A DNA stretch of 64,000 nt from Streptomyces sp. SDr-06 (GTDB lineage Bacteria; Actinomycetota; Actinomycetes; Streptomycetales; Streptomycetaceae), in the NCBI RefSeq assembly GCF_003324565.1, contig NZ_QOLA01000028.1, positions 31,685-95,684 of the forward strand, given 5' to 3'. The first letter of the stretch is position 1. Every line of letters starts with the position of its first letter. The notes under the pieces are model-generated. The model worked only from the letters and a program-made list of their open reading frames with translations. It ran no database searches and was not told the DNA's origin. Shown piece by piece: positions 25,291 to 32,611 of the stretch. The translations under genes and the position numbers were made by a program.

Positions 25291-26201
25291 GCGCCAGCGT
25301 TCTCTACGACGCCCCCGGCCCCAAGGCCGTCGTACGCAACCGGATCTACGCCGTCATCGGCACCCTCGCGCTCCTCGCCCTGATCGCCGTCGCGATCGTC
25401 CGGCTCTCGGACAAGGGCGACCTCGACTACGCGATGTGGGACATCTTCAACTACGCGGGCATCCGGCAGAACATCGCCGACGCGGTCCTCGCCACCCTCA
25501 AGGCGTTCGGCCTCGCCGCCGTGGGTTCGCTGGTGCTCGGCGTGCTGCTCGCGGTGGCCCGGCTCTCCGACCACAAGCCGGTCCGCTGGGCCGCAACCGC
25601 CTTCATCGAGCTGTTCCGTTCCATCCCGCTGCTCATCACGATCTACGCGGTCTGGGTCGGGTTCCTCACCGACTACTCGATGTGGGCGCTGGCCCTCGGC
25701 CTGTCGATCTACAACGGCTGTGTCCAGGCCGAGGTGCTGCGCGCGGGCGTCAACTCCGTCCCCAAGGGACAGCGCGAGGCGGCGTACGCGCTGGGCATGA
25801 GCAAGACGCAGGTCATGACCAGCGTCCTCATGCCGCAGGCCGTCCGGGCGATGCTGCCGACGATCATCAGCCAGCTCGTCGTCACCCTCAAGGACACCTC
25901 GCTCGGCTTCATCATCCTGTACCCGGAGCTGCTCCAGACCGCGCGTCTGATCGCGAGCAACACCCAGGTGAACGGCCAGTACCCGTACGTCTCGACCATC
26001 GTCGTCATCGGCTCCATCTACGTGGCGATGTGTCTGGTGCTCTCCGCGCTCGCCACCTGGATCGAGAAGCGCGGTCGCCGGGCGAAGACGGGCATCGCCA
26101 TGGGAGCGGCCGCCGCGCCGATCGCAGGCGCCGGCACCGGCACCGCCCTTGCTGCCGAAGGGGCCGATGGTCCCGACGTGGCGCCCGCGTCGACGAACTG
26201 A
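25287..26201 (+). CDS. gluD: Glutamate ABC transporter permease GluD
   Basis: The 304-residue permease has an N-terminal helix (IGTLALLALIAVAIV), the typical LIELFRSIPLL-like segment (AFIELFRSIPLLITIYAVW) and EAA loop EAAYALGMSKTQVMTSVLMPQA. A 45-residue cytoplasmic Ala/Gly-rich tail follows the last helix (about 262-304). ATGA overlap with gluC couples expression. A UUCG hairpin lies 9 bp after the stop, ending the operon. Confidence 0.94.
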   Translation: MSASVLYDAPGPKAVVRNRIYAVIGTLALLALIAVAIVRLSDKGDLDYAMWDIFNYAGIRQNIADAVLATLKAFGLAAVGSLVLGVLLAVARLSDHKPVRWAATAFIELFRSIPLLITIYAVWVGFLTDYSMWALALGLSIYNGCVQAEVLRAGVNSVPKGQREAAYALGMSKTQVMTSVLMPQAVRAMLPTIISQLVVTLKDTSLGFIILYPELLQTARLIASNTQVNGQYPYVSTIVVIGSIYVAMCLVLSALATWIEKRGRRAKTGIAMGAAAAPIAGAGTGTALAAEGADGPDVAPASTN

Positions 26202-26209
26202 CGGCATAT

Positions 26210-26237
26210 GAGGCAGTGACGTTCGCGTCGCTGCCTC
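26210..26237 (+). terminator. UUCG-loop hairpin terminating gluABCD
   Basis: A 12-bp stem GAGGCAGTGACG / CGTCGCTGCCTC (one T-G wobble) closes on the very stable tetraloop TTCG, 9 bp after gluD. No T tract follows. Confidence 0.75.
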
Positions 26238-26344
26238 CGTCACTTGACGCAAGCACGCGCAGTGGGTTGCATACGTTCTGTGATCGTGCACCGGGTTCCT
26301 CGCGCCACCTGCAAGCCGTCCCGACCCGTGTCGGGAGCCACGCC

Positions 26345-28012
26345 GTGGACCCGGTGATCGTCGTCGGCGCCGGTCCGGTCGGACTGGCGCTGGCACTCTC
26401 CCTCGCCGCCCAGGGCGTGCCCTCCGTGGTCCTCGACGAAGGCCAGGGCGACGACGAAGCCCGTCCGGTCCGCACCGTCGTACTGCGCCCGGACACCGCC
26501 TCGTTCGTGGCGGGCCTCAGCGGCACCACGGTGCGCGACGCGGGCACCCGCTGGGTCGCCTGGCGGTCCATGCGGCGCGGCCGACTGCTGCGCCACGTCG
26601 CGTTCGGCGAGACCCCGGACGCGGACCCGTCCCCGGTCCACCTGCCGCAGCACGCCCTGACGCGCGGGCTGCGCGACGCCCTTGCCGCGTCCGGTCTCGT
26701 ACGCGTGGTCACGCAGAGCCGCGTCGACGCGCTGGAACAGGACACGGCAGGCGTCTCGGTCCACACCTCCGGCCCCGGCGGAACCTGGTGGCGCGGCAGC
26801 TACGTCATCGGCTGCGACGGCGCCCGCTCCACCGTCCGCAAACTGCTCGACATCCGCTTCGCCGGCCGTACGGCGGTGGAACGCCAGGCCGTCGTGGCCC
26901 TGCGCACCGAACTCCCTTGGCCGGGTGAGGCGTTGCTCCACCGGCTTCCGCCGTGGCGCGCCAGTGGCGACGAGGTGACGGCCCGCCCGCTCCGGGACGG
27001 AGTCTGGCGCCTGGACTGGCTGCTCCCGCCCCGCGCCGAACTGGTCACGCCCGACGCCCTGGTGGGCCGTGTCCGGGACACGCTGGCGGGCTGGTGCGGG
27101 TCGACACCGGCGTACGAGCTCCTCGACACCGGCGTCCACACCGTGCACCACCGCCTGGCACGGCGCTGGAGGGTGCGCCGCGCGTTCCTGGCCGGGGACG
27201 CCGCGCACCTCGTCGGCGCGCTCGGCACGCAGGCGCTGGACGAGGGTATGCGGGACGCGCAGAACCTCGCCTGGAAGCTGGCCCAGGCCTGGCACCACGG
27301 TGCCTCGGAGGCACTCCTGGACAGCTACCAGACGGAACGGCGGGCAGCGGTCGCGGCCCGGCTGCGCGCGGCCGACCAGTCCCTGCCGATCCTGCGCGGC
27401 GGCGCCGGGCCGCGCGGCTGGATTCCGGGCGCCGCACGCGGCCACGACGCCCTCGTGACCGACGGCCACCTGGGGCGCGGACCGCTCGGCGCGCCCCCCG
27501 CCTACCCGCACTCCCCCCTCATGCCCCCCTACGCCGAGTCGCACATCCCGGTGGGCACGCAACTCGGCGCACCCGTCGCCGACGTGGGCGTCACGGCCCC
27601 CGACGGCTCGACCGTGACCCTGCGGGACCGGCTCGGCAAGGGCAGGCTCCTGGTGGTCCTGGTCGCGCCGGGCACCGGCGTGTGGGACCGCCGCCACTGG
27701 CTCACGGCCGGCATCATGCCGCGCCTGACCGCCGCGGTGTCGTCCCTGCCCCTGGACGCCGAACTCCTGGTCGCCGAGGACTATCCCGGAGCCCCCGCCC
27801 ACGCCGTCCTGCTCGTGCGCCCCGACGGGCACTTGGTCGCGGCGTTCAACGGCGTACAGCCCGCCCATCTGCGCGCCGCGGCCGACGCGGTACGAGGCGG
27901 AACGGGGAGGGGCGATGCCGGCGGGGGTGTTGAGGACGCTGATGCGAGTGCTGGCGCCGCAGCAGATGCGGCGGAGGCGGAGGCGGAGGGGCGGACAGTG
28001 GACGTCAACTGA
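26345..28012 (+). CDS. FAD-dependent aromatic monooxygenase (UbiH/PheA/TetX class)
   Basis: The 555-residue flavoprotein shows the three class A monooxygenase fingerprints: GxGxxG in VVGAGPVGLALALS near the N terminus, DG in VIGCDGARSTVRKLL (about residue 155) and GD in AFLAGDAAHLVGALG (about residue 285). The loop after GD usually reads PPxGGxG; here it is VGALGTQALDEG, a notable change beside the flavin. A thioredoxin-like C-terminal domain follows (from about 405: LGAPVADVGVTAPDGSTVTLRDRLG) with an Ala/Glu tail. GTG 26345 is preceded by CGGGAG. It is monocistronic between the gluD hairpin and repeat DNA. Substrate unknown. Confidence 0.85.
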   Translation: MDPVIVVGAGPVGLALALSLAAQGVPSVVLDEGQGDDEARPVRTVVLRPDTASFVAGLSGTTVRDAGTRWVAWRSMRRGRLLRHVAFGETPDADPSPVHLPQHALTRGLRDALAASGLVRVVTQSRVDALEQDTAGVSVHTSGPGGTWWRGSYVIGCDGARSTVRKLLDIRFAGRTAVERQAVVALRTELPWPGEALLHRLPPWRASGDEVTARPLRDGVWRLDWLLPPRAELVTPDALVGRVRDTLAGWCGSTPAYELLDTGVHTVHHRLARRWRVRRAFLAGDAAHLVGALGTQALDEGMRDAQNLAWKLAQAWHHGASEALLDSYQTERRAAVAARLRAADQSLPILRGGAGPRGWIPGAARGHDALVTDGHLGRGPLGAPPAYPHSPLMPPYAESHIPVGTQLGAPVADVGVTAPDGSTVTLRDRLGKGRLLVVLVAPGTGVWDRRHWLTAGIMPRLTAAVSSLPLDAELLVAEDYPGAPAHAVLLVRPDGHLVAAFNGVQPAHLRAAADAVRGGTGRGDAGGGVEDADASAGAAADAAEAEAEGRTVDVN

Positions 28013-28160
28013 CCTCTGTCAGCGGTCGGTTGAGGTCTGGCGGAGCCTGGTTGATATCTGTCAGCCGTTGGCTGGTGCCTGTCATCTGACGGCGGCCAAC
28101 TGACGTCTGGCATCTGACATCTGCCATTGGCCACCGGCGACCGGCGACCGGTCGCGCGAC
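28013..28160. repeat. Degenerate repeat flank of the GGCTGAC array
   Basis: This gene-free stretch has several variants of ATCTGTCAGC, CTGTCATCTGACGG and CATCTGACATCTG, including an exact ATCTGTCAGCCGT at 28056-28068 that also occurs at both ends of the 19.99-kb array. CCGGCGA is repeated twice just before the perfect array. Confidence 0.6.
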
Positions 28161-28244
28161 GGCTGACGGCTGACGGCTGACGGCTGACGGCTGACGGCTG
28201 ACGGCTGACGGCTGACGGCTGACGGCTGACGGCTGACGGCTGAC
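28161..28244. repeat. Tandem heptamer array GGCTGAC x 12
   Basis: Twelve exact 7-bp units (84 bp). The unit is the reverse complement of the GTCAGCC array at 19992-20040, so the two arrays are inverted relative to each other and bracket an 8.1-kb segment holding gluK, gluR, gluABCD and the monooxygenase. Confidence 0.95.
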
Positions 28245-28327
28245 AATCAACGACTGGCGGACGGCCAACCGCACCCAACACCCCACCACCCCCTACCCGC
28301 CTCCGATAGCCGCCATCTGAACACCGA

Positions 28328-28356
28328 TTGACCGACACCATCTCGCATGGTCTACT
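28328..28356 (+). promoter_or_regulatory. Promoter of the cysteine dioxygenase operon
   Basis: TTGACC at 28328-28333 and TCTACT at 28351-28356 are 17 bp apart. Seven bases after the -10-like word is the GTG that opens a short leader-peptide frame, so transcription is expected to start at or next to that codon, giving a leaderless message. Confidence 0.6.
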
Positions 28357-28363
28357 CCGGAGC

Positions 28364-28450
28364 GTGACCGACACCGATGTGCGCCTGTGGCGGAGGGTCC
28401 ATATGGACCTCGTCCGCTATGCGGGCTGCGTGTGTCGTCCGTCCTGCTGA
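28364..28450 (+). CDS. Putative leader peptide with cysteine codons (attenuation-type)
   Basis: A 28-codon frame starts with GTG and ends in TGA, 91 bp before the cysteine dioxygenase gene. Residues 7-20 read RLWRRVHMDLVRYA and cysteines are at 22, 24 and 28. This matches the LxxRxHxDLxR...C pattern of actinobacterial leader peptides found upstream of sulfur-metabolism genes, and mycobacterial poly-Cys leader frames act as cysteine-responsive attenuators. No good ribosome binding site precedes the GTG (GGAG ends one base before it), but a promoter is placed for leaderless translation. It is expected to couple expression of the downstream genes to charged tRNA-Cys. The pattern is seen; the mechanism is inferred. 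Confidence 0.72.
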   Translation: MTDTDVRLWRRVHMDLVRYAGCVCRPSC

Positions 28451-28541
28451 TTCGCCTTCTTCCTTCGCGCCGTGCCGCCGCGCCCCTGTGTCGCCGACGG
28501 CCGTACGCGCGCATTCGCGAACTTCCTCAGGACGGTCTGCC

Positions 28542-29102
28542 GTGTCGCTCTCCGTAAGTACCCCTGTCCCCCTCGCCCCTGGCCCCGACTCGGGCCTCGG
28601 CTCCGGCTCCGCTCCGACCGAAGCCGAGTTGCTCGACTTCGTTCGACGTACCGCCGCGGACTCCGCACTGGTCGCCTCGTTGCCCCTCGACGCGGAGGGC
28701 CGTACCTGGATTCGCCTAGACGGGCCGAGTGGCAGCGAAGCCTGGTTGATCGGCTGGCCGCCGGGGACCGGCACCGGGTGGCACGATCACGGCGGCTCCC
28801 ACGGTGCCTTCGCCACCGCGTCCGGCGCGCTGCGCGAGGACTCGCTGGCGGCCCGGCTGCCCACCGAGGGCTGGAAGACCCTGGAACTGGCCGAAGGGCT
28901 CGACCGTTCAAGGGAGTTGGGGGCCGGGAAGGGGCGGGCGTTCGGGCCGCATCATGTGCACGAGGTGCGGAACGAGTCGGGCACCGAGCATGCGATCTCC
29001 GTGCACGCCTACTATCCGCCGCTTCCGCTCATCCGGCGCTACAGCCGCACGGGCGCGGTGCTCCGCATCGAACAGGTCGAGCGTCCGGAGGACTGGCAGT
29101 GA
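28542..29102 (+). CDS. Cysteine dioxygenase family protein
   Basis: The 186-residue cupin oxidises cysteine (or a related thiol) to the sulfinic acid. The iron-binding pattern is visible in TGWHDHGGSHGAFA (two His about residues 79-81) and FGPHHVHEVRN (third His near residue 134), with the family's HAYYPPL near the C terminus. GTG 28542 is chosen on AGGA about nine bases upstream and because the first 20 residues are a Ser/Pro/Gly-rich lead. The stop overlaps the rhodanese start (GTGA), so the two are one operon for thiol oxidation and sulfane handling. The frame also overlaps the leader peptide region upstream but is not expected to start there. Confidence 0.9.
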   Translation: MSLSVSTPVPLAPGPDSGLGSGSAPTEAELLDFVRRTAADSALVASLPLDAEGRTWIRLDGPSGSEAWLIGWPPGTGTGWHDHGGSHGAFATASGALREDSLAARLPTEGWKTLELAEGLDRSRELGAGKGRAFGPHHVHEVRNESGTEHAISVHAYYPPLPLIRRYSRTGAVLRIEQVERPEDWQ

Positions 29103-29530
29103 GCGCGGAACGTACCCAACCGGTCGGCATCGACGCTCTCCTCGACCGGGTCAGGGCCGACCTCGACCGGGTGACCGCCGAGGAAGCCTTCGCGGAAGCA
29201 GCGGACGGCGCCCTCCTGGTGGACATCAGGTATGCGGCGCTGCGAGACCGGGACGGGCTGATTCCCGGAGCCCTGGTGGTCGAGCGCAACGAACTGGAAT
29301 GGCGGCTCGATCCGCAGGGCAGCCACCGCGCCGCCGAGGCGACCGGCCACGATCTGCGGGTGGTGGTGATCTGCAACGAGGGATACGCCTCATCGCTCGC
29401 GGCAGTGTCGCTACGGCAGTTGGGACTGCACCGGGCGACCGACCTGATCGGCGGCTACCAGGCGTGGCGCGCGGCCGGTCTGCCGATCACCGCTCCAGCC
29501 ACAGATCCGGTCACCACTGCGGTCGACTGA
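29099..29530 (+). CDS. Rhodanese-like sulfurtransferase
   Basis: The 143-residue single-domain rhodanese has the substrate loop with catalytic cysteine in VVVICNEGYASSLAAVSL (about residue 92), preceded by GALLVDIRYAALRDRDGLIPGALVVERNELEWRL and followed by GGYQAWRAAGLP. Such proteins move sulfane sulfur to acceptors. It is translationally coupled to the cysteine dioxygenase (four-base overlap), a pairing that suggests joint detoxification of excess cysteine or persulfides. A clear terminator follows 18 bp after the stop. Confidence 0.92.
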   Translation: MSAERTQPVGIDALLDRVRADLDRVTAEEAFAEAADGALLVDIRYAALRDRDGLIPGALVVERNELEWRLDPQGSHRAAEATGHDLRVVVICNEGYASSLAAVSLRQLGLHRATDLIGGYQAWRAAGLPITAPATDPVTTAVD

Positions 29531-29548
29531 TCCGCCCGGGCACAGCGG

Positions 29549-29574
29549 CGCCCCTGGTCGACCGACCAGGGGCG
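29549..29574 (+). terminator. Hairpin terminator of the dioxygenase-rhodanese operon
   Basis: An 11-bp perfect stem CGCCCCTGGTC / GACCAGGGGCG with loop GACC, 18 bp after the rhodanese stop. The rest of the gap to recX (to 29775) contains a twice-repeated AAGTCACACCTC word and no gene. Confidence 0.82.
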
Positions 29575-29775
29575 TACGCGTCCAGGCCGAAGGCCACACG
29601 CCACCCCCGCAAGTCACACCTCGGGGATGAGCCCTCACAAGTCACACCTCACGGGCCATGCCTCGCAGGCCACACCGCGCGTGCCCCGCCTCGCCCACGC
29701 CGGTCATGACCTGCGCATCGCATGCCGCGGCCCCGCCCAGCACCCCGTCGACCATCGGCTCAAGCGGCGTACGCC

Positions 29776-30399
29776 TCACATCTCGTACAGATCGTCCGCG
29801 TTTTCGCCCTCCTGCTCCAGGGCCTGGCGGACCACTCTCAGGGCCATGCCCTCCGGGTACCCCTTGCGGGCCAGCATCCCGGCGAGGCGGCGGATCCGGC
29901 GGTCGCGGTCCAGGCCTCGGGTGGAGCGGAGCTTGCGCGCCACCAGTTCGCGTGCCGTGTCCTCCTCCTGGTCGGAGTCGAGCTGGGCGACGGCCTCGTC
30001 GATGACCGAGGAGTCCACACCCTTGGTGCGCAGCTCGCGTGCAAGCGCGCGGCGCGCGAGGCCGCGCCCGTGGTGGCGGGACTCCACCCAGGCGTCGGCG
30101 AACGCCGCGTCGTTGATCAGTCCGACTTCCTCGAACCGGGAGAGGACCTCCTCGGAGACCTCATCGGGGATCTCCCGCTTCTTCAGGGCGTCGGCGAGCT
30201 GTTTGCGGGTCCGGGGGGTCCCGGTGAGCAGGCGCAGACAGATGGCCCGCGCCCGCTCGGCCGGGTCCTGCGGCGGCGGCTCCTTCTCGGCCCTCGACGA
30301 GTCGGTGCCGTCGCCCGTTCCATCCGGGCCGCCCCGTCGGGAGCGGGTCCTCTTCGGACCCGGCTCCTCGGGGTCGGCCCATTCGGTCCTGCGGGTCAC
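29776..30399 (-). CDS. recX: Regulatory protein RecX
   Basis: The 207-residue protein binds RecA and limits its recombinase and coprotease activity. An Arg/Asp/Glu-rich N-terminal extension (1-45) precedes three-helix repeats: ARAICLRLLTGTPRTRKQLADALKKR, FEEVGLINDAAFADAWVESR, and RRIRRLAGMLARKGYPEGMALRVVRQAL. GTG 30399 begins two bases after the recA stop codon, so the two are cotranscribed. Identification is firm. Confidence 0.95.
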   Translation of the reverse strand: MTRRTEWADPEEPGPKRTRSRRGGPDGTGDGTDSSRAEKEPPPQDPAERARAICLRLLTGTPRTRKQLADALKKREIPDEVSEEVLSRFEEVGLINDAAFADAWVESRHHGRGLARRALARELRTKGVDSSVIDEAVAQLDSDQEEDTARELVARKLRSTRGLDRDRRIRRLAGMLARKGYPEGMALRVVRQALEQEGENADDLYEM

Positions 30400-30401
30400 C
30401 G

Positions 30402-31526
30402 CTAGCTCTTGGCAGCGGCGGCCTTGGCCGTCTTGGCCTTGGTGACAGGGGCCGGCACAGCGGCCGTGTCCGCCGCCGGGGCGCTCTCGCCGGAGGCGTC
30501 CTTGCCGGGCTCGGCCGTCGGCTCCTCCGGCCGGACACCGACGCCCAGCTTCTCCTTGATCTTCTTCTCGATCTCGTTGGCGAGATCGGGGTTGTCCTTC
30601 AGGAAGTTACGGGCGTTCTCCTTGCCCTGGCCGAGCTGGTCGCCCTCGTACGTGTACCAGGCACCTGCCTTGCGGACGAAGCCGTGCTCGACGCCCATGT
30701 CGATCAGGCCGCCCTCGCGGCTGATGCCCTGGCCGTACAGGATGTCGAACTCGGCCTGCTTGAAGGGCGGCGCGACCTTGTTCTTGACGACCTTGACGCG
30801 GGTGCGGTTGCCCACCGCGTCCGTGCCGTCCTTGAGCGTCTCGATGCGGCGGATGTCGAGACGTACCGAGGCGTAGAACTTCAGCGCCCGGCCACCGGTC
30901 GTGGTCTCCGGGGAGCCGAACATCACGCCGATCTTCTCGCGGAGCTGGTTGATGAAGATCGCGGTGGTCTTGGACTGGTTGAGCGCGCTGGTGATCTTCC
31001 GGAGCGCCTGGCTCATCAGGCGGGCCTGCAGACCCACGTGCGAGTCACCCATCTCGCCCTCGATTTCCGCGCGCGGCACCAGGGCCGCCACGGAGTCGAT
31101 GACGATCAGGTCGAGCGCACCGGAGCGGACCAGCATGTCGACGATCTCCAGCGCCTGCTCGCCGTTGTCCGGCTGCGACAGGATGAGGTTGTCGATGTCG
31201 ACGCCGAGCTTCTTCGCGTACTCGGGGTCGAGGGCGTGCTCCGCGTCCACGAACGCCACCGCGCCGCCGGCCTTCTGGGCGTTGGCCACCGCGTGCAGCG
31301 TCAGGGTCGTCTTGCCGGAGGACTCCGGGCCGTACACCTCCACCACGCGGCCGCGCGGCAGACCGCCGACGCCGAGCGCCACGTCGAGCGCGGTCGACCC
31401 GGTGGGGATGACCTCGATGGGCTCATTCGGCCGCTCGCCCAGGCGCATCACCGCGCCCTTCCCGAATTGCCGTTCAATCTGTGCGAGCGCGGCGTCGAGC
31501 GCCTTCTCGCGGTCAGTTCCTGCCAT
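30402..31526 (-). CDS. recA: Recombinase RecA
   Basis: The 374-residue protein drives homologous recombination and LexA self-cleavage. Walker A GPESSGKTT lies near residue 67, Walker B LDLIVIDSVAALV near 140, DNA-binding loops include GEMGDSHVGLQARLMSQALRK and INQLREKIGVMFGSPETTTGG. The C terminus is a 45-residue Ala/Lys/Pro/Glu-rich tail typical of streptomycetes. ATG 31526 gives MAGTDREKALDAALAQIERQ. An SOS-type operator lies about 150 bp upstream. Longer frames upstream are not real. Confidence 0.98.
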   Translation of the reverse strand: MAGTDREKALDAALAQIERQFGKGAVMRLGERPNEPIEVIPTGSTALDVALGVGGLPRGRVVEVYGPESSGKTTLTLHAVANAQKAGGAVAFVDAEHALDPEYAKKLGVDIDNLILSQPDNGEQALEIVDMLVRSGALDLIVIDSVAALVPRAEIEGEMGDSHVGLQARLMSQALRKITSALNQSKTTAIFINQLREKIGVMFGSPETTTGGRALKFYASVRLDIRRIETLKDGTDAVGNRTRVKVVKNKVAPPFKQAEFDILYGQGISREGGLIDMGVEHGFVRKAGAWYTYEGDQLGQGKENARNFLKDNPDLANEIEKKIKEKLGVGVRPEEPTAEPGKDASGESAPAADTAAVPAPVTKAKTAKAAAAKS

Positions 31527-31675
31527 GGGTTCCACCCGATTTGCTTGAGTCGATCGCTTCACGTCAAAGACGCTAACCCCTGCCACTGACAATGGGCCCC
31601 GACGTCCTTCCAGCCTGTGGATAACTCCACGGGAATCGCGGTGGAACCCGTGCGAACACAGGGCCGGAACCCCAT

Positions 31676-31689
31676 GAGAATGGATGTTC
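31676..31689 (-). promoter_or_regulatory. LexA/SOS operator upstream of recA
   Basis: On the minus strand the site reads GAACATCCATTCTC, a Cheo-box-like LexA operator (GAAC-N4-GTTC type with an imperfect right half) known from streptomycete recA promoters. It is 150 bp upstream of the recA start and on the side facing the divergent VOC gene. DNA-damage induction of recA-recX is expected. Confidence 0.75.
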
Positions 31690-31873
31690 GATTTCGGTGT
31701 CAAGCGCACCACGCGGGTCGGAACACCCCGTTCCGGCCCGCCCTCCGTGCTCCTCCGGCTCGATCGGGCCCCCACTACACACGCCGCGGCGCGCACATGG
31801 CCGACCCTGCGACGGGTACTTCCCCTCGCGTACGGGGAGGTCGCGGAGACGGCCGGAGAGCGAGGAGTTCGAC

Positions 31874-32248
31874 ATGATCCGAAAACTGCAGATGGTCGCG
31901 CTGGACTGCGCCGACCCGGTACGGCTCGCTGAGTTCTACGCGCAGCTGCTGGGTGGCCGGGTGGTGGTGGACCAGGACGACGAGGACTGGGTGGAGGTGC
32001 ACGGGTTCGAGGGGATACCACTGGCCTGTCAGCGGGTGGACGGCTACCGGCCGCCCGAGTGGCCCGGCCAGCGGCACCCGCAACAGCTTCACCTGGACTT
32101 CGACGTAGACGACCTCGACGGGGAGGAGAAGCGGGCGCTCGCCCTCGGCGCGACGCTGCTGGAGCGGACGGACCAGCTCCGCCCGGAGGCCAACTGGCGG
32201 GTCTTGGCGGACCCGGCGGGCCACCCCTTCTGCCTCTGCTTCCACTGA
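31874..32248 (+). CDS. VOC-superfamily (glyoxalase-like) protein
   Basis: The 124-residue protein has the paired beta-alpha-beta-beta-beta units of the vicinal oxygen chelate fold: MVALDCADPVRLAEFYAQLLGGRV at the start, LHLDFDVDDLD in the middle and VLADPAGHPFCLCFH at the end. Potential metal ligands are His in QLHLDF and an acidic residue late in the chain, but the set is incomplete, so a binding or resistance role is as likely as catalysis. GAGGAG lies seven bases before ATG 31874. It is divergent from recA and apparently monocistronic. Substrate unknown. Confidence 0.88.
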   Translation: MIRKLQMVALDCADPVRLAEFYAQLLGGRVVVDQDDEDWVEVHGFEGIPLACQRVDGYRPPEWPGQRHPQQLHLDFDVDDLDGEEKRALALGATLLERTDQLRPEANWRVLADPAGHPFCLCFH

Positions 32249-32302
32249 GCCCGCTCGTACCGGGCAACCCACTCGCGGCAAGCAGCCCGCCCCCTCCCCG
32301 AC

Positions 32303-32611
32303 TCACCCCAGGGTGAACCTCAGCAGGGCGGCGACGGCCACCGCGCCCAGCAGGGCGACCGGCAGGGGCGCGCGGGCGAGCCGCAGGGCGACGGCGGCGG
32401 CGAGACCGGCCAGCGCCGTGCCGTCGACGGCGGCCCACCGCGCCCCCGCCACCTCCACGACGACGAACCCGGCGAGCAGGGAAGGGGCGAGGAGGGCGAG
32501 CACCGAGCGCGTACGGACCGGGAGTTCACGGCCGCCGAGCAGCGCCGGGCCGACGCCCTTCAGGACGAAACTGAGCACCGCCACGGCGCCGATGGCCGTC
32601 CAGAGCATCAT
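32303..32611 (-). CDS. azlD: AzlD-type branched-chain amino acid exporter small subunit (pair 1)
   Basis: The 102-residue protein is three or four membrane helices with AzlD features (VLSFVLKGVGPALLGG, LLAPSLLAGFVVVEVA). It partners with AzlC to export branched-chain amino acids or methionine-like compounds. The ATG at 32611 overlaps the azlC stop (ATGA). It has exactly the length of the second AzlD in this window. Confidence 0.88.
   Translation of the reverse strand: MMLWTAIGAVAVLSFVLKGVGPALLGGRELPVRTRSVLALLAPSLLAGFVVVEVAGARWAAVDGTALAGLAAAVALRLARAPLPVALLGAVAVAALLRFTLG

Noticed and set aside
28377..28541. Longer form of the cysteine dioxygenase starting at the in-frame ATG 28377
   Set aside because: It would overlap the leader peptide in another frame and lacks a ribosome binding site; the family domain begins after 28542.
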